Below, piece by piece: positions 24,732 through 34,257 of a stretch of 64,000 nucleotides of DNA. Where the stretch lies: the NCBI RefSeq assembly GCF_004331285.1, contig NZ_SJOH01000007.1, positions 1 through 64,000 on the forward strand, read 5' to 3'. The translations under genes were made by a program, and so were the position numbers. The notes beneath the pieces were generated by a model that made no database searches, had not been told where the DNA came from, and saw only the letters and a program-made list of their open reading frames with translations. The DNA is from Acinetobacter sp. ANC 3781 (GTDB lineage: Bacteria; Pseudomonadota; Gammaproteobacteria; Pseudomonadales; Moraxellaceae). Positions within the stretch are counted from its first letter, which is position 1. Every line of letters starts with the position of its first letter.

Positions 24732-26192
24732 ATGGTCGAAGTTGAATTAAAATTTCAAATTCCTGAAGCAAGACGTAATGCTTTACTGAAAGCGTTAGAT
24801 CCTAAAAAATCGAAAATTATTCAACTTAAAGCAAAATATTATGACACTGAGCAGCGCTTACTTTCACAGCATGGTGTGGCCTTAAGACAACGACTTGAAG
24901 GGACTCGCTGGATTCAAACCTTGAAAGCTGCCGGTAAAAGCCACTTACACCGCTTCGAGCATAATTATGATCTGGGTGAACTTGAACAGGCGCCACAGCT
25001 TGATTTAAGTATTTATGAACATGATGCTGAAGCGCAGCAAATCTTAAAAAATGCTCTGCAGAACTCACAAGAGCCACTTAAATTACAATTTGAGACGGAT
25101 ATTCAACGCACCTTTCGTGTGATCCAGTTCCAAGAGACTGACATTGAAGTGAGTTTAGATGTGGGTGAAGTCCGCACCGGAACTGCACAGCGTGAAATGC
25201 ATGAAGTTGAATTTGAACTTAAATCAGGTTCTGTACAATCACTGTTGGCATTTAGCTTTGAATGGGTTAAAAAATACCAACTCTGGCTCGATGTTCGTAG
25301 TAAAGCCGAAATCGGTAATCTTTTGGCGATGACTCAAAAAGTTAGTCCGGCAAAATCAGCTAAAGAATTTACGTTAAGCAAAAAAGATCCAGCCAATAAA
25401 AACTTACGCCTTCTTATTGCTCAACAATTACAGCATTTACTGCCTAATATTGCCGCTATTTCAGCGGTGGTTTCTGAAAAAGAACATATTCAGCAAGCGC
25501 AAATTGCCTTAGATCATTTGAATTTAACGTTATCATTATTTAAAGATTGGAATGAGTCAGTTTCAGATAAATGGGCCATGCAAATTGGAGCATTTAAACA
25601 GCAATTTGATCATTTACAGCATTTAGAACATATGCAAACGACTTTGGACGCTTTTTTACAGAACCCCAATACTGCATCAAATTTAACTAAAGATATTCTG
25701 TATGCCAAAGAAAAGTTGGCTAATTTAGTTCGCTCAACACAAAACGTGCATCACTATCTAGAATTATTGATGTTTAGTTTGGACACTGAGGAACAGGCTC
25801 AATCTCACGATTTAAAATGGTTTGCGCAAAACACACTGCAAAATCAATATAAGCAATTGCAAGACAGTTTAACCAGTGCAGAGATTACTGATTTTGAGAG
25901 TCTGGATAAATTAGCCACTAAAATTCATGAATTGAAATTTAGCTTCCCTATTTTGACCTCAATTTATGATGTCAAAAATTTGCAGAAATACAGTAAAGCG
26001 TTAAATGATGCGCAACTTGCCGCAAGTGAATATCAGATTTTGGCGTCCTCTGCGGATTATATTCAACAAACTGAGCTTGAAGCCAGTGACTGGTTCGTGT
26101 TGGGCTGGTTGACTGCCAAACAAGAAGTTTATGCACAGAATCTACTTGAAGCGACAGAACAATTTTTAGTGAGTCGCAAATTCATTAAATAA
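24732..26192 (+). CDS. CYTH-CHAD protein, copy 1 (CHAD domain diverged)
   Basis: A 486-residue protein. The N-terminal CYTH domain (about 1-205) has the ExExK motif (EVELK, Glu3/Glu5/Lys7), ALRQRLE, WIQTLKAAG, and the C-terminal VEFELKSG and LWLDVRSKAE strands, so it should form the triphosphate tunnel that hydrolyses inorganic triphosphate or a similar anion. The remainder (about 220-480) aligns in length with a CHAD domain but has lost its basic signature: where copy 2 has HQTRVAIRRLR, this copy reads QQAQIALDHLN. GGATGAAAG precedes the ATG. It lies directly upstream of its paralogue. Confidence 0.88.
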   Translation: MVEVELKFQIPEARRNALLKALDPKKSKIIQLKAKYYDTEQRLLSQHGVALRQRLEGTRWIQTLKAAGKSHLHRFEHNYDLGELEQAPQLDLSIYEHDAEAQQILKNALQNSQEPLKLQFETDIQRTFRVIQFQETDIEVSLDVGEVRTGTAQREMHEVEFELKSGSVQSLLAFSFEWVKKYQLWLDVRSKAEIGNLLAMTQKVSPAKSAKEFTLSKKDPANKNLRLLIAQQLQHLLPNIAAISAVVSEKEHIQQAQIALDHLNLTLSLFKDWNESVSDKWAMQIGAFKQQFDHLQHLEHMQTTLDAFLQNPNTASNLTKDILYAKEKLANLVRSTQNVHHYLELLMFSLDTEEQAQSHDLKWFAQNTLQNQYKQLQDSLTSAEITDFESLDKLATKIHELKFSFPILTSIYDVKNLQKYSKALNDAQLAASEYQILASSADYIQQTELEASDWFVLGWLTAKQEVYAQNLLEATEQFLVSRKFIK

Positions 26193-26225
26193 CAGACGAA
26201 ATTCAAAAATTAAAGCGTAGGACAG

Positions 26226-26253
26226 GATATTTCAACAATTGCTATGAAATATC
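26226..26253 (+). repeat. 9-bp hairpin between the CYTH genes
   Basis: GATATTTCA (26226-26234) pairs with TGAAATATC (26245-26253). No T run follows; it may be a weak attenuator or RNA-stability element. Confidence 0.4.
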
Positions 26254-26312
26254 TTGCAATATGCTTTATGAATTTTTAAGCAAAACACTTCTACTCTTTT
26301 AGCGAGTCTGGC

Positions 26313-26346
26313 TTACAATCAAATGTCATAACAACTTTGATTGTAA
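26313..26346 (+). promoter_or_regulatory. 11-bp inverted repeat in the leader of CYTH-CHAD copy 2
   Basis: TTACAATCAAA (26313-26323) is perfectly inverted at 26336-26346 with a 12-base loop. It ends six bases before the CAGGAG ribosome site (26352-26357) and 18 bases before the ATG. It could be an operator or a leader hairpin that affects translation. Confidence 0.5.
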
Positions 26347-26364
26347 AGCGTCAGGAGTTTTAAC

Positions 26365-27825
26365 ATGCTCGAAGTAGAATTAAAATTTCAGATCCCGCTA
26401 TCGCATCAAAAACAAATTTATCAATTATTTTTGTCCAAAAACGCTCGTCCGATTTCTTTATATGCACAATACTACGACACGCCAGAACGGCATCTAGCCG
26501 AGAAAAAAATCTCATTGCGTCAGCGTCTTGAAGACACGCACTGGATACAAACCTTAAAAGCTCCGAGTGAGCACCATTTAGAACGTTTTGAGTTAGAAAT
26601 TGATTTAGGTGAGTTAGATCGTCCCGCTTTAGATCTTGAGATTTATCAATCCAACCCTCAAGCAAAAAAATTACTGCACCACATATTAGGCAAACAGGTC
26701 AAAAATTTAAGCCAGCAATTTGAAACAGAGGTAAAACGTCTGGTCTATCTGGTGCATTATAATCAGGCCGAAATTGAAGTCAGTTTAGATCGCGGTGAGA
26801 TCCGTCATGACGATCAAACACAAGTCATTTACGAGATTGAATTTGAACTTAAACAAGGCCCTATAAAAGACTTAATCAAATTTATTCAACCTTGGATTAA
26901 ACAATATCATTTATGGCTGGATGTCAGAAGCAAAGCGCAACGTGGAGATTTACTCGCACAAAATTTAGAGATTTTTCCTGCTCAATTTGCCATTCCCCTA
27001 CAACTGAATCAACAAGGCTCAACAGATAGTGCATTAAAACAGATCGTCAACAATGCCTTGCAACATCTGTTGCCGAATGCAACGGCTATTGCAGCTGAAC
27101 AATACAATAGCGAACATGTACATCAAACACGTGTCGCGATTCGCCGTTTAAGAAGTGCCTTACGCATTTTTGCTGACTGGTCAACAGAGGTCGATCCTGA
27201 ATGGCAAGAACAGCTGACAACCTTGTTTCGCCAACTTGGTTCAACCCGAGACCGTGATGCTTTAAGCGAAGGACTTTTACCTCAGCTTGAAGCAGCTGGA
27301 GCACCTTTCGTGCAACTTCCTAATGTCGCGAAAGAAAACACTGTTCCGATTGATGAGTCTTTACGTTCTTTAGACTTGGTCAACTTGATCTTAGCTTTAC
27401 TGCAATTCGTGCATCAACCTTGCGCAAAGAAGCAAAAAACCAAATTAAAAAAAGATATAGCAAAAAAACTTCAGAAATTGCATCAACAAATCTGCAAGGA
27501 TGCCGATCAGTTTTTAGAACTGGATATTGAATCACAACATCGTACCCGCAAACGGGTCAAACGCTTACGTTATTGCATCGAGTTTGTTGCTTCGCTTTAT
27601 CCGAGCAAAGATGTAAAACGTTATCTGAAAGATTTAAAACCGGCACAAGAAAGCTTGGGTCAATATAATGATTTAATTGTGGCTGAAGACATGTTTCAAA
27701 ATATAGTCAAACAAAAACAAAAAGTGTGGTTTGCCTTAGGCTGGATTGCGAGTGAAAAAAAATATACCCTGCAACAAGCTCAACAGCATTTAGATACGTA
27801 TTCTAAAACCCACACTTTCTGGTAA
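26365..27825 (+). CDS. CYTH-CHAD protein, copy 2 (complete)
   Basis: A 486-residue protein with the same layout and length as its upstream neighbour. The CYTH domain starts MLEVELKF (Glu3, Glu5, Lys7) and keeps LRQRLED, WIQTLKAP, YEIEFELKQG and LWLDVRSKAQ. The CHAD domain has both histidine-plus-arginine motifs: HQTRVAIRRLR (His253) and HRTRKRVKRLR (His392). CHAD domains bind polyphosphate, and CYTH domains act on triphosphates, so a role in polyphosphate or tripolyphosphate handling is likely. CAGGAG precedes the ATG. The second copy looks like the functional archetype of the pair. Confidence 0.92.
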   Translation: MLEVELKFQIPLSHQKQIYQLFLSKNARPISLYAQYYDTPERHLAEKKISLRQRLEDTHWIQTLKAPSEHHLERFELEIDLGELDRPALDLEIYQSNPQAKKLLHHILGKQVKNLSQQFETEVKRLVYLVHYNQAEIEVSLDRGEIRHDDQTQVIYEIEFELKQGPIKDLIKFIQPWIKQYHLWLDVRSKAQRGDLLAQNLEIFPAQFAIPLQLNQQGSTDSALKQIVNNALQHLLPNATAIAAEQYNSEHVHQTRVAIRRLRSALRIFADWSTEVDPEWQEQLTTLFRQLGSTRDRDALSEGLLPQLEAAGAPFVQLPNVAKENTVPIDESLRSLDLVNLILALLQFVHQPCAKKQKTKLKKDIAKKLQKLHQQICKDADQFLELDIESQHRTRKRVKRLRYCIEFVASLYPSKDVKRYLKDLKPAQESLGQYNDLIVAEDMFQNIVKQKQKVWFALGWIASEKKYTLQQAQQHLDTYSKTHTFW

Positions 27826-27858
27826 GAGCAAGATAACTCTGGTGAATATCACCCACGA

Positions 27859-28503
27859 TTAGCGATATTTCCCAAAGACTTTCCAAGTATTGTTATCTGC
27901 CAATGGATCGCTATAACTGTCATTGCGCTGTTTACGCGGCTTGTCTCGTGCATCTACCAGTTCAAAATGCGGTTCTGTACTTAACACAATGCCATTCACA
28001 TAAAATCGGGTGCGTGTGTATTCACTTTGCCCATGCTGAAACACATAGGTACGCAAATCAATAAATTCACGGTGTGCAACCAAGGCAGCGGTGTCATCAC
28101 TGTCTAACCAAAGTTTCATGGCCTGAATTTGCTCTGGCTCATATTGTCCACATTTGTCGATCAGGCTGGCGATGCCACGAAAAGTCTTCGACTCTTTGGC
28201 ACGGGTTTTATTAATCCGAATGCGATCTACATGAAAATAAAATAACGGTAAGTTTAAATGACTGGGTAAATGAACCGCATCTAGTGTTTCATCTTCCATA
28301 AAGGGTTGAAATAGATCTTGCGCCCTTTCAATCAAGCCCGTCCATTGACGGTAATATTCTTCAACTTCTAACTGGGAACCATAATAAATGGGCAGGCCTT
28401 CCACATTGGCCAAATTTACAGGTGGCCAAATATTTTGACGCAATAAGGCGATGTCACTTTTTAGACTTTGTACCGCAATAGCATCTTGCATTGGATTATC
28501 CAT
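27859..28503 (-). CDS. Hypothetical protein
   Basis: A 214-residue soluble protein without signal peptide or membrane helix. It is rich in aromatic and charged residues, with segments such as EVEEYYRQWTGLIERAQDLF, LNLPLFYFHVDRIRINKTRA and EFIDLRTYVFQHGQSEYTRT. No catalytic motif or family was recognised. It converges on CYTH-CHAD copy 2 with only 33 bases between stops and is divergent from the DUF3144 gene. No strong ribosome site is seen before the ATG at 28503. An inner ATG (28491) is less likely because nothing purine-rich precedes it. Confidence 0.72.
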   Translation of the reverse strand: MDNPMQDAIAVQSLKSDIALLRQNIWPPVNLANVEGLPIYYGSQLEVEEYYRQWTGLIERAQDLFQPFMEDETLDAVHLPSHLNLPLFYFHVDRIRINKTRAKESKTFRGIASLIDKCGQYEPEQIQAMKLWLDSDDTAALVAHREFIDLRTYVFQHGQSEYTRTRFYVNGIVLSTEPHFELVDARDKPRKQRNDSYSDPLADNNTWKVFGKYR

Positions 28504-28599
28504 TTTTATACTTAGGCTATTTTTAGATTAATCCAAAGGTTTAGTTTCTGCAAGGCTTTGCCTATAATATGCCATTAGATCGTTTTGCAGGAAAAGTTC

Positions 28600-28995
28600 A
28601 TGGTTCAAAAGATTGAAGCAACAGATGTCACCGAAGAAGAAGCGTTAAATGCTGTTTTTTTTGAACGTGCTGATGAATTTATCAAACAAGCAAATGAATT
28701 TTGTCGTGTTGAAAAAGGTTCACAAGTCAAGCCCGCGGAAATGCGCGGTCAAGTCAGTGCTGCAATGTTGTTTGCTACTGCCCGCTTTAATACCTGGGTA
28801 GCTGCCAACAACTTTAAAGATGGTAATGAAATGCGTGATGCCAAAGATCAGGTCATGTCTTACATCATGCAGCAGTTCCAAATGATGCTCGAAGACAACT
28901 ATGACGAATATTGCGAACAGTTTGAAAACTATCTTCGCTTCCGTCATAACGAAGAATTTCATGCCAATAAGCATGACCATGATCATAAACACTGA
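28600..28995 (+). CDS. DUF3144 domain protein
   Basis: A 131-residue protein from the ATG at 28600, preceded by AGGAAAA; the frame opens five codons earlier at a TTG (28585) that overlaps this site, so the ATG is chosen. The family core is visible: ADEFIKQANEF, VSAAMLFATARFNTWVAAN, and QQFQMMLEDNYDEY. It is short and helical with no enzyme motif. The C-terminus ends in a His/Asp-rich tail (HANKHDHDHKH) that could bind a divalent metal. The function of DUF3144 is unknown. Confidence 0.85.
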   Translation: MVQKIEATDVTEEEALNAVFFERADEFIKQANEFCRVEKGSQVKPAEMRGQVSAAMLFATARFNTWVAANNFKDGNEMRDAKDQVMSYIMQQFQMMLEDNYDEYCEQFENYLRFRHNEEFHANKHDHDHKH

Positions 28996-29006
28996 TCATG
29001 TGATTA

Positions 29007-29028
29007 AAAGCCCGAAAGGGCTTTTTTT
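29007..29028 (+). terminator. Intrinsic terminator after the DUF3144 gene
   Basis: AAAAGCCC-GAAA-GGGCTTTT with a GNRA-type loop and a T run. Confidence 0.92.
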
Positions 29029-29119
29029 ACACCGCTACTTTTTGGATAAAAGGTCATTCAAAGCTTGATGAGTTTGCAGTAAGGTTAATAAAAGAAACCG
29101 ATGAATTAAGGACAACCCC

Positions 29120-30184
29120 ATGCGACAACTGGATTTTGCAATTATTGATGCGCATATTCACCAATGGGATCCCTATAACACGCCCCATGCGGCAGCTTTG
29201 GCAGTTAAGTTATTGGGCAAGCATCCTTATTTACTTGATAAATTCGTTCGCCTGATTAAGTCCGATGATCTCATTGAAACGGTGGGACTCACCAACCACA
29301 TTACAGCACCTTATTTACCTGAAAACTATATGCAAGATATTGGGCATTATCAGGTCGAACAAGTGGTGCATGTTGAAGCCAGTTGGCATAAAAATAAAGG
29401 CAAAGGCGTTATAGGGGAAACGAAGTTCATTGAATCGCTCCCCTTCAATCTGGGAACAGTGAAACTGGGCGGTATTGTTGCAACAGCAGATCCACGAGAC
29501 AGTAATTTTAAGAAAATTTTACAGCTACACCAAAAAGCCTCACCGCGTTTTAAAGGCATTCGTAAAATGGCGGCAGTACATGAAGATAAAGATATTCATG
29601 CCTGGGCGGATGAACCACATTTATATTTGAATAAAAAGTTTCTCAAAGGGTTCGAAGCTCTAGCACAAAACAAGTTAACTTTTGATGCTTGGGTCTATTC
29701 AACTCAACTCAGTGACGTGATTGCCCTAGCCAAACAGTTCCCTGAAACCTCGATTGTGCTGGATCATTTTGGAACGCCTGCCGGATTATTCGGTCAAGTC
29801 GGAACACTGACAGGACTAACAAAAATAGCCCGTGAAAATATTCTTATTCGCTGGCAAGAAGATATTGCCGAACTTGCCTTATGTCCAAATGTGTATACCA
29901 AAATGTCAGGCTTGTTGATGCCTGTTTTAGGTCATCAATTCCACAAGCAGAACCGGCTAGCCAGTAAACAGAAAATTTATGATTTAGCCATGCCCCTGAT
30001 TAGCCATGTACTCAACTGTTTTGGCACATATCGGGTGATGTTTGCTTCCAACTTTCCGATGGATCGCGTCAGCTCGTCATTGGTGAATATTATTGATGCC
30101 TTTAGTGATGCGGTTGTAGCTTATGATCCAAATGCATTGGAGCAGGTGTTTCATCATAATGCAAAGCAGTTTTATCTGCTTTAA
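29120..30184 (+). CDS. Amidohydrolase-family (Amidohydro_2) metal-dependent hydrolase
   Basis: A 354-residue TIM-barrel hydrolase of the amidohydrolase_2 type, seen in dicarboxylic-acid lactonases and decarboxylases. IDAHIHQWDPY gives the first metal-binding HxH, QVVHVEASWH continues the barrel, TSIVLDHFGTPAG carries a conserved His, and MFASNFPMDR near the C-terminus provides the last-strand residue. There is no signal peptide. The substrate is not evident, and no catabolic cluster surrounds it. Confidence 0.85.
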   Translation: MRQLDFAIIDAHIHQWDPYNTPHAAALAVKLLGKHPYLLDKFVRLIKSDDLIETVGLTNHITAPYLPENYMQDIGHYQVEQVVHVEASWHKNKGKGVIGETKFIESLPFNLGTVKLGGIVATADPRDSNFKKILQLHQKASPRFKGIRKMAAVHEDKDIHAWADEPHLYLNKKFLKGFEALAQNKLTFDAWVYSTQLSDVIALAKQFPETSIVLDHFGTPAGLFGQVGTLTGLTKIARENILIRWQEDIAELALCPNVYTKMSGLLMPVLGHQFHKQNRLASKQKIYDLAMPLISHVLNCFGTYRVMFASNFPMDRVSSSLVNIIDAFSDAVVAYDPNALEQVFHHNAKQFYLL

Positions 30185-30525
30185 AAGACCTCGCCTTTAA
30201 CTAAGCTGAATTCAAGATGAGTCTTACCTGAAATTAGATACAGATGAGTGTCCTGCACCATTATTCGAGTTAGAATTTCATTTGCAATGTACTGTTTCTG
30301 CGATGATTTTAATATAACTCGATATCTTGCAAGTTTTGTGAAGGACAATAGTTTTGCCCACTTTTGCCGAAACAAAAGTGGGTGAACCGAAGGTTAATAC
30401 TGATCTATGACTAAAACTGTAAGATCCTAATAGTAATGGATTCTTAATGAACTGGAATTTATATAATAATTTATCAAACTCAACTTAAATAGATTCACGG
30501 CAATCACATTAAAGTGGATCAAGAG
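30185..30525. other. 341-base gap with one hairpin repeat
   Basis: AT-rich spacer between the stops of two convergent genes. It holds the CCCACTTTTG hairpin described separately. A 64-codon minus-strand frame (30181-30375) crosses that hairpin and has no coding features, so it was not called. Confidence 0.4.
30357..30382. repeat. Hairpin with CTTTTGTTT core (dispersed-repeat type)
   Basis: CCCACTTTTG (30357-30366) is inverted at 30373-30382 around CCGAAA. Read on the minus strand, the core CTTTTGTTTCGGCAAAAG resembles the core of the hairpin at 63004-63021. Confidence 0.55.
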
Positions 30526-33297
30526 TTATGACTTATTTTGCGGTTTGCCATACTGATCTGCCATGACTTCAACCAGCTGATCCAGCTTTATGTATTTCTT
30601 GATCACGGCATCCACATCGGCTTTGGTCAATTTTGCTAGTGCCTGATCACGTTTTTCACGAAACAATAGGTCACGATTACGTTCTAATTGTGGCGTTAAC
30701 ATACTATGAATATTGCGTTCATCTTCTAAAGCAGTAATCCGTTTTTTCAAAATACTGGCTTTTGCTGCTTCCAGTTCCTGCTCGGTCACGCCCTTAGTCA
30801 ACAGGTCATTTAAGACTTTACGTACACCTTGTGAAACTTGAGCCGATTTACCTGCCGTGTAATTGGCTTCAATGGTTAGCGCACCTGAATCAATCCAATC
30901 ATCCAGTTCGACACTACTGCCAAAACCATAAACTAGGGCATTTTTTTCACGTAATTCTTGCGCTAAGCGTGAAGAGAGTTGTGAGTCTCCCAAAATATAG
31001 CTGAATACGATTAAAGCTGTAGCATCCGCATGATTTGCCCCGGCAGGAAAAGTCAAAATAGATTGATAACTGCCGAATTCCCGCTGTTCAGATAAAGTAT
31101 GAACTTTTTGTGCGGGATAAGCTTGATAATCCGAGCTTAGACGTTGATATGGCAATTGCGCTTTCCAACCTGAAAACTCTTTTTGCACTAATGCGAGCAT
31201 GGGTTGAGCTTGATAATCACCGGTAATGGCGATTTGTGCATGGTTACTGACAAAGAAATCCTGATACAATTTCTTCACTTGCTCAACCGTGGCTGCTTTA
31301 ATTTGTTGTTTGGCAAGATCCGGCTCAAAATGGTAACGCAAATCGCCTGGTTGATAGGTCTCTAATAAACGGGTCATGGTGAGTGCAGCAACGGTTTCAG
31401 GCTCGGTATAAGGACGATCCAATGCAGATAAACTTTGCGATTTGATTAAATCAAATTGTGATTGTTCAAATTTCGGCTTTTTCAACACCTGCATCATAAA
31501 TTTAAAATAATCATCAAATTTTTCTTTTTTTGCCACAATTTGAATGGTAATACTATTGGCGGATGCTGTTGCAGTGGCACCACCTCCCGCTTCAATTGAT
31601 TTGTCGGCAATATCTTGCAAGCTATATTGATCTGAACCACGTAATAACAAATACGCCATTAAATCGAGCACTTCGCCTTTATTAAATAATGACTTTTCTG
31701 TACCAAAATCGACAGAAATAGTGGCGTAGGTTTTGTCATCACGGGTCGATGTTGGATACAATGCGTATTTAATACCATTCTTCAAGGTTCCGCGTTGAAT
31801 TTTCTTTTCGGTATCCACTAGATACTGTTTTGAGGTCTTCACATATTCAGCAACCTCTTGTTTATAGACACTGCTATCTTTTAAAGGTTCTTCTTTGACA
31901 TCAGTTTGATCAAGTGTTTTAGGTTGTTCAGCTGCCTGTTTTTGCTCTAGTGCTTTTTTCTGATCTTCTGGTGTCGGCTTAATATCCCCTGAGATACGGT
32001 GTTCTGGGACTAAAAACTGGGTTAAAGTTTGATTCACTTCAGAGAGCTTTAATTTTTTCACATTCTCCAGATCAGTAAAATATTGTGACCAATTCCCTTG
32101 ATAAGACACATAATAATCACTCAAACGTCCACCTAATGCAGCAGCATTACTCTGGATATTGTCTGCCTGATTCTGAATCAGATTTTTTACCCGATTCAGC
32201 TCGGTTTCATTAAATGGCTTATTTTTTTCAACCCCTGCCACCAATTCAGATTGAACTTTTTTTGCATCATGATTTGGGGCATAAATAGCACCCATGAAAA
32301 CTAAATTGAAGTCTTGATCTAACCATGTGGTAGATTGAACTCCGGTACTTACACCTGTTTCCACCACACTTTGGTAAAGATGTCCACTTGGCTGCATGGT
32401 ATATAAAGACGGTGCCAAGGCTAATGCAGATTTGATCTTTTCATTTTTGCCATTTAGATAAATATTGAATTTAGCCAGGTCACTGCCCTTTTGTACCAGA
32501 AAGTTTCTGTTCTTAATTTTGGCTGAATCAAGGACGGGAACTTTAGTTTGTGCCGGAACTTGGCGTGCCGCAATTGGACTGAAACTTTTATCAATCTGTT
32601 TTAATACTTCAGCTTTATCAAATTTACCTGAAATCACCATAACTGCATTATTCGGTGCATACCAGCTACGGTAAAATTTATTCAGCTCATCCATTTTAAT
32701 CGACTGTAATTCGTTTAAGTCACCAATCGGTAAACGCCCTAGATACTGATTACCATAAGCGGACTTCCACATCTGATCCATCATGACTGAAAAAGGTTGA
32801 TCCATCCGAACTTCACGTTCCCGTTTCACAATCGAAATTTCAGAAGGTACAAACTTTTCTTGCAGCACCAGTTTATCCATTCGTTCCGCTTCGAGATGAA
32901 TCACTTCATTAATTGCATTCTGTTCTGGACGAATAATATTGGTATATTTAGTCGAATAATAATCGGTGCTGGCATTGGTCATTAAGGTGTATTGATCCAG
33001 GCGTCGCTGAAACTCCTCGCCTTTGATATTCTGTGTTCCTTTAAATGCCAGATGTTCCAACAAATGCGCCAAGCCACCTTTACCTTGTGGATCATTTAAT
33101 GAACCTGTGAGATAAACGGTATTCATAAATACTTTATTTTCTTTGTCATTTTGCGCAAGTACCACACGCAAACCATTATCTAATTTATATTCCTCAATCT
33201 TCTGTTGAGATTTTACTAAAACAGGCTGTGACCAAGCGGTTGCACTAAAGCCAACCAATAATAAAGAGATGGTAAGTTGTTTAAACCGCATTAACAT
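30526..33297 (-). CDS. M16 family zinc metallopeptidase, exported
   Basis: A protein of about 923 residues with two M16 (pitrilysin/insulinase-like) halves. The start is set at the ATG at 33297, where GGA lies seven bases upstream and a clean signal peptide follows (MRFKQLTISLLLVGFSATAWSQ); the frame is open eight codons further to 33321. The first half carries the inverted zinc motif HLLEH (His78, Glu81, His82) in GLAHLLEHLAFKG. The second half, from about residue 490, lacks it, as is normal for the regulatory half. It should degrade peptides in the periplasm. Confidence 0.9.
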   Translation of the reverse strand: MLMRFKQLTISLLLVGFSATAWSQPVLVKSQQKIEEYKLDNGLRVVLAQNDKENKVFMNTVYLTGSLNDPQGKGGLAHLLEHLAFKGTQNIKGEEFQRRLDQYTLMTNASTDYYSTKYTNIIRPEQNAINEVIHLEAERMDKLVLQEKFVPSEISIVKREREVRMDQPFSVMMDQMWKSAYGNQYLGRLPIGDLNELQSIKMDELNKFYRSWYAPNNAVMVISGKFDKAEVLKQIDKSFSPIAARQVPAQTKVPVLDSAKIKNRNFLVQKGSDLAKFNIYLNGKNEKIKSALALAPSLYTMQPSGHLYQSVVETGVSTGVQSTTWLDQDFNLVFMGAIYAPNHDAKKVQSELVAGVEKNKPFNETELNRVKNLIQNQADNIQSNAAALGGRLSDYYVSYQGNWSQYFTDLENVKKLKLSEVNQTLTQFLVPEHRISGDIKPTPEDQKKALEQKQAAEQPKTLDQTDVKEEPLKDSSVYKQEVAEYVKTSKQYLVDTEKKIQRGTLKNGIKYALYPTSTRDDKTYATISVDFGTEKSLFNKGEVLDLMAYLLLRGSDQYSLQDIADKSIEAGGGATATASANSITIQIVAKKEKFDDYFKFMMQVLKKPKFEQSQFDLIKSQSLSALDRPYTEPETVAALTMTRLLETYQPGDLRYHFEPDLAKQQIKAATVEQVKKLYQDFFVSNHAQIAITGDYQAQPMLALVQKEFSGWKAQLPYQRLSSDYQAYPAQKVHTLSEQREFGSYQSILTFPAGANHADATALIVFSYILGDSQLSSRLAQELREKNALVYGFGSSVELDDWIDSGALTIEANYTAGKSAQVSQGVRKVLNDLLTKGVTEQELEAAKASILKKRITALEDERNIHSMLTPQLERNRDLLFREKRDQALAKLTKADVDAVIKKYIKLDQLVEVMADQYGKPQNKS

Positions 33298-33435
33298 AAT
33301 TATTCCAATTTTATTCAACAATATGAATTTTTATCACCCTCGCCATCTTAGAAAATGCTTTTCATTTTTAGTAGTAGTTTTTTGAAAAAATAGCCGTTTA
33401 TTTCAACGGCTTTGTAGCAAATTTATTCATACATT

Positions 33436-34257
33436 TTATAGATACAGCTCTGCCTGCATATATAACTTTGCGTAACCCGAAATTTCGATCCGCTCATTTT
33501 CAAGTACTACACAATACAATTCACCACCACGTTTTGATGCCTGATAAGCCAGAATTTCACTTTTACCCAGTTTTTCAGCCCAAAGTGGCGCAAGAGCGGT
33601 ATGAATTGAACCCGTTACTGGATCTTCATCAATGCCATTGGCAGGTGCAAAATAACGTGAAACACAATCATATTGCTCAGCTTGTGCAGTTAAGGCTAAA
33701 TCCACATCTGTCCCTTGCGCTGTAATTGCCGTACGAATTCGTCCCAATTGTTTCAACAATTCCAGATTTGGGGTTTCATCAACAACATCTTGCGGGTTTT
33801 CATATTCCACAATATAGGCCTGGCTATTCAAATAAACATTTTTAAAGGGCTTGGTTAAAGCCTGATTTAAGATTTCAGGATAACTCTCAATTTTCTCTGC
33901 ACGGCGAACAGGAAAATTCATTTTGATTTTACCATCAGCCTCTTGGCTGACCACAAAAATGCCCAAATTTTTCACATGAAATTGAATGACGCTTGCAGAA
34001 GTGAAATCTTTAAACAGCACAAAACTGCTGGCTAAAGTGGCATGCCCACAAAAGTCTACTTCTATGGTCGGCGTAAACCAGCGGATTTCATAATTCTCTG
34101 CATCAATGATTTTCACAAAAGCCGTTTCAGACAAATTATTTTCCAATGCAAGATTTTGCATCAATGTTTCATCTAACCACTGTTCGGTCACAATTACTGC
34201 TGCTGGATTGCCCTTAAACAGCTCATTTGTAAACGCATCCACCTGATACATCTTCAT
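33436..34257 (-). CDS. PhzF family isomerase-like protein
   Basis: A 273-residue protein of the PhzF phenazine-biosynthesis-like family. YQVDAFTNELFKGNPAAV at the N-terminus, LSETAFV with the catalytic-region Glu, IRWFTPTIEVDFCGHAT, and the second-half GIDEDPVTGSIHTAL are all standard. Most members outside phenazine producers have no known substrate, and no phenazine genes are near. An AGG lies eight bases before the ATG at 34257; a second ATG two codons in (34251) is possible. Confidence 0.92.
   Translation of the reverse strand: MKMYQVDAFTNELFKGNPAAVIVTEQWLDETLMQNLALENNLSETAFVKIIDAENYEIRWFTPTIEVDFCGHATLASSFVLFKDFTSASVIQFHVKNLGIFVVSQEADGKIKMNFPVRRAEKIESYPEILNQALTKPFKNVYLNSQAYIVEYENPQDVVDETPNLELLKQLGRIRTAITAQGTDVDLALTAQAEQYDCVSRYFAPANGIDEDPVTGSIHTALAPLWAEKLGKSEILAYQASKRGGELYCVVLENERIEISGYAKLYMQAELYL

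Noticed and set aside
26360..26665. 101-codon minus-strand frame over the start of CYTH-CHAD copy 2
   Set aside because: Antisense to a domain with clear CYTH motifs; the product has no family features.
30181..30375. 64-codon minus-strand frame between convergent genes
   Set aside because: It crosses a hairpin repeat and lacks start signals and recognisable domains.
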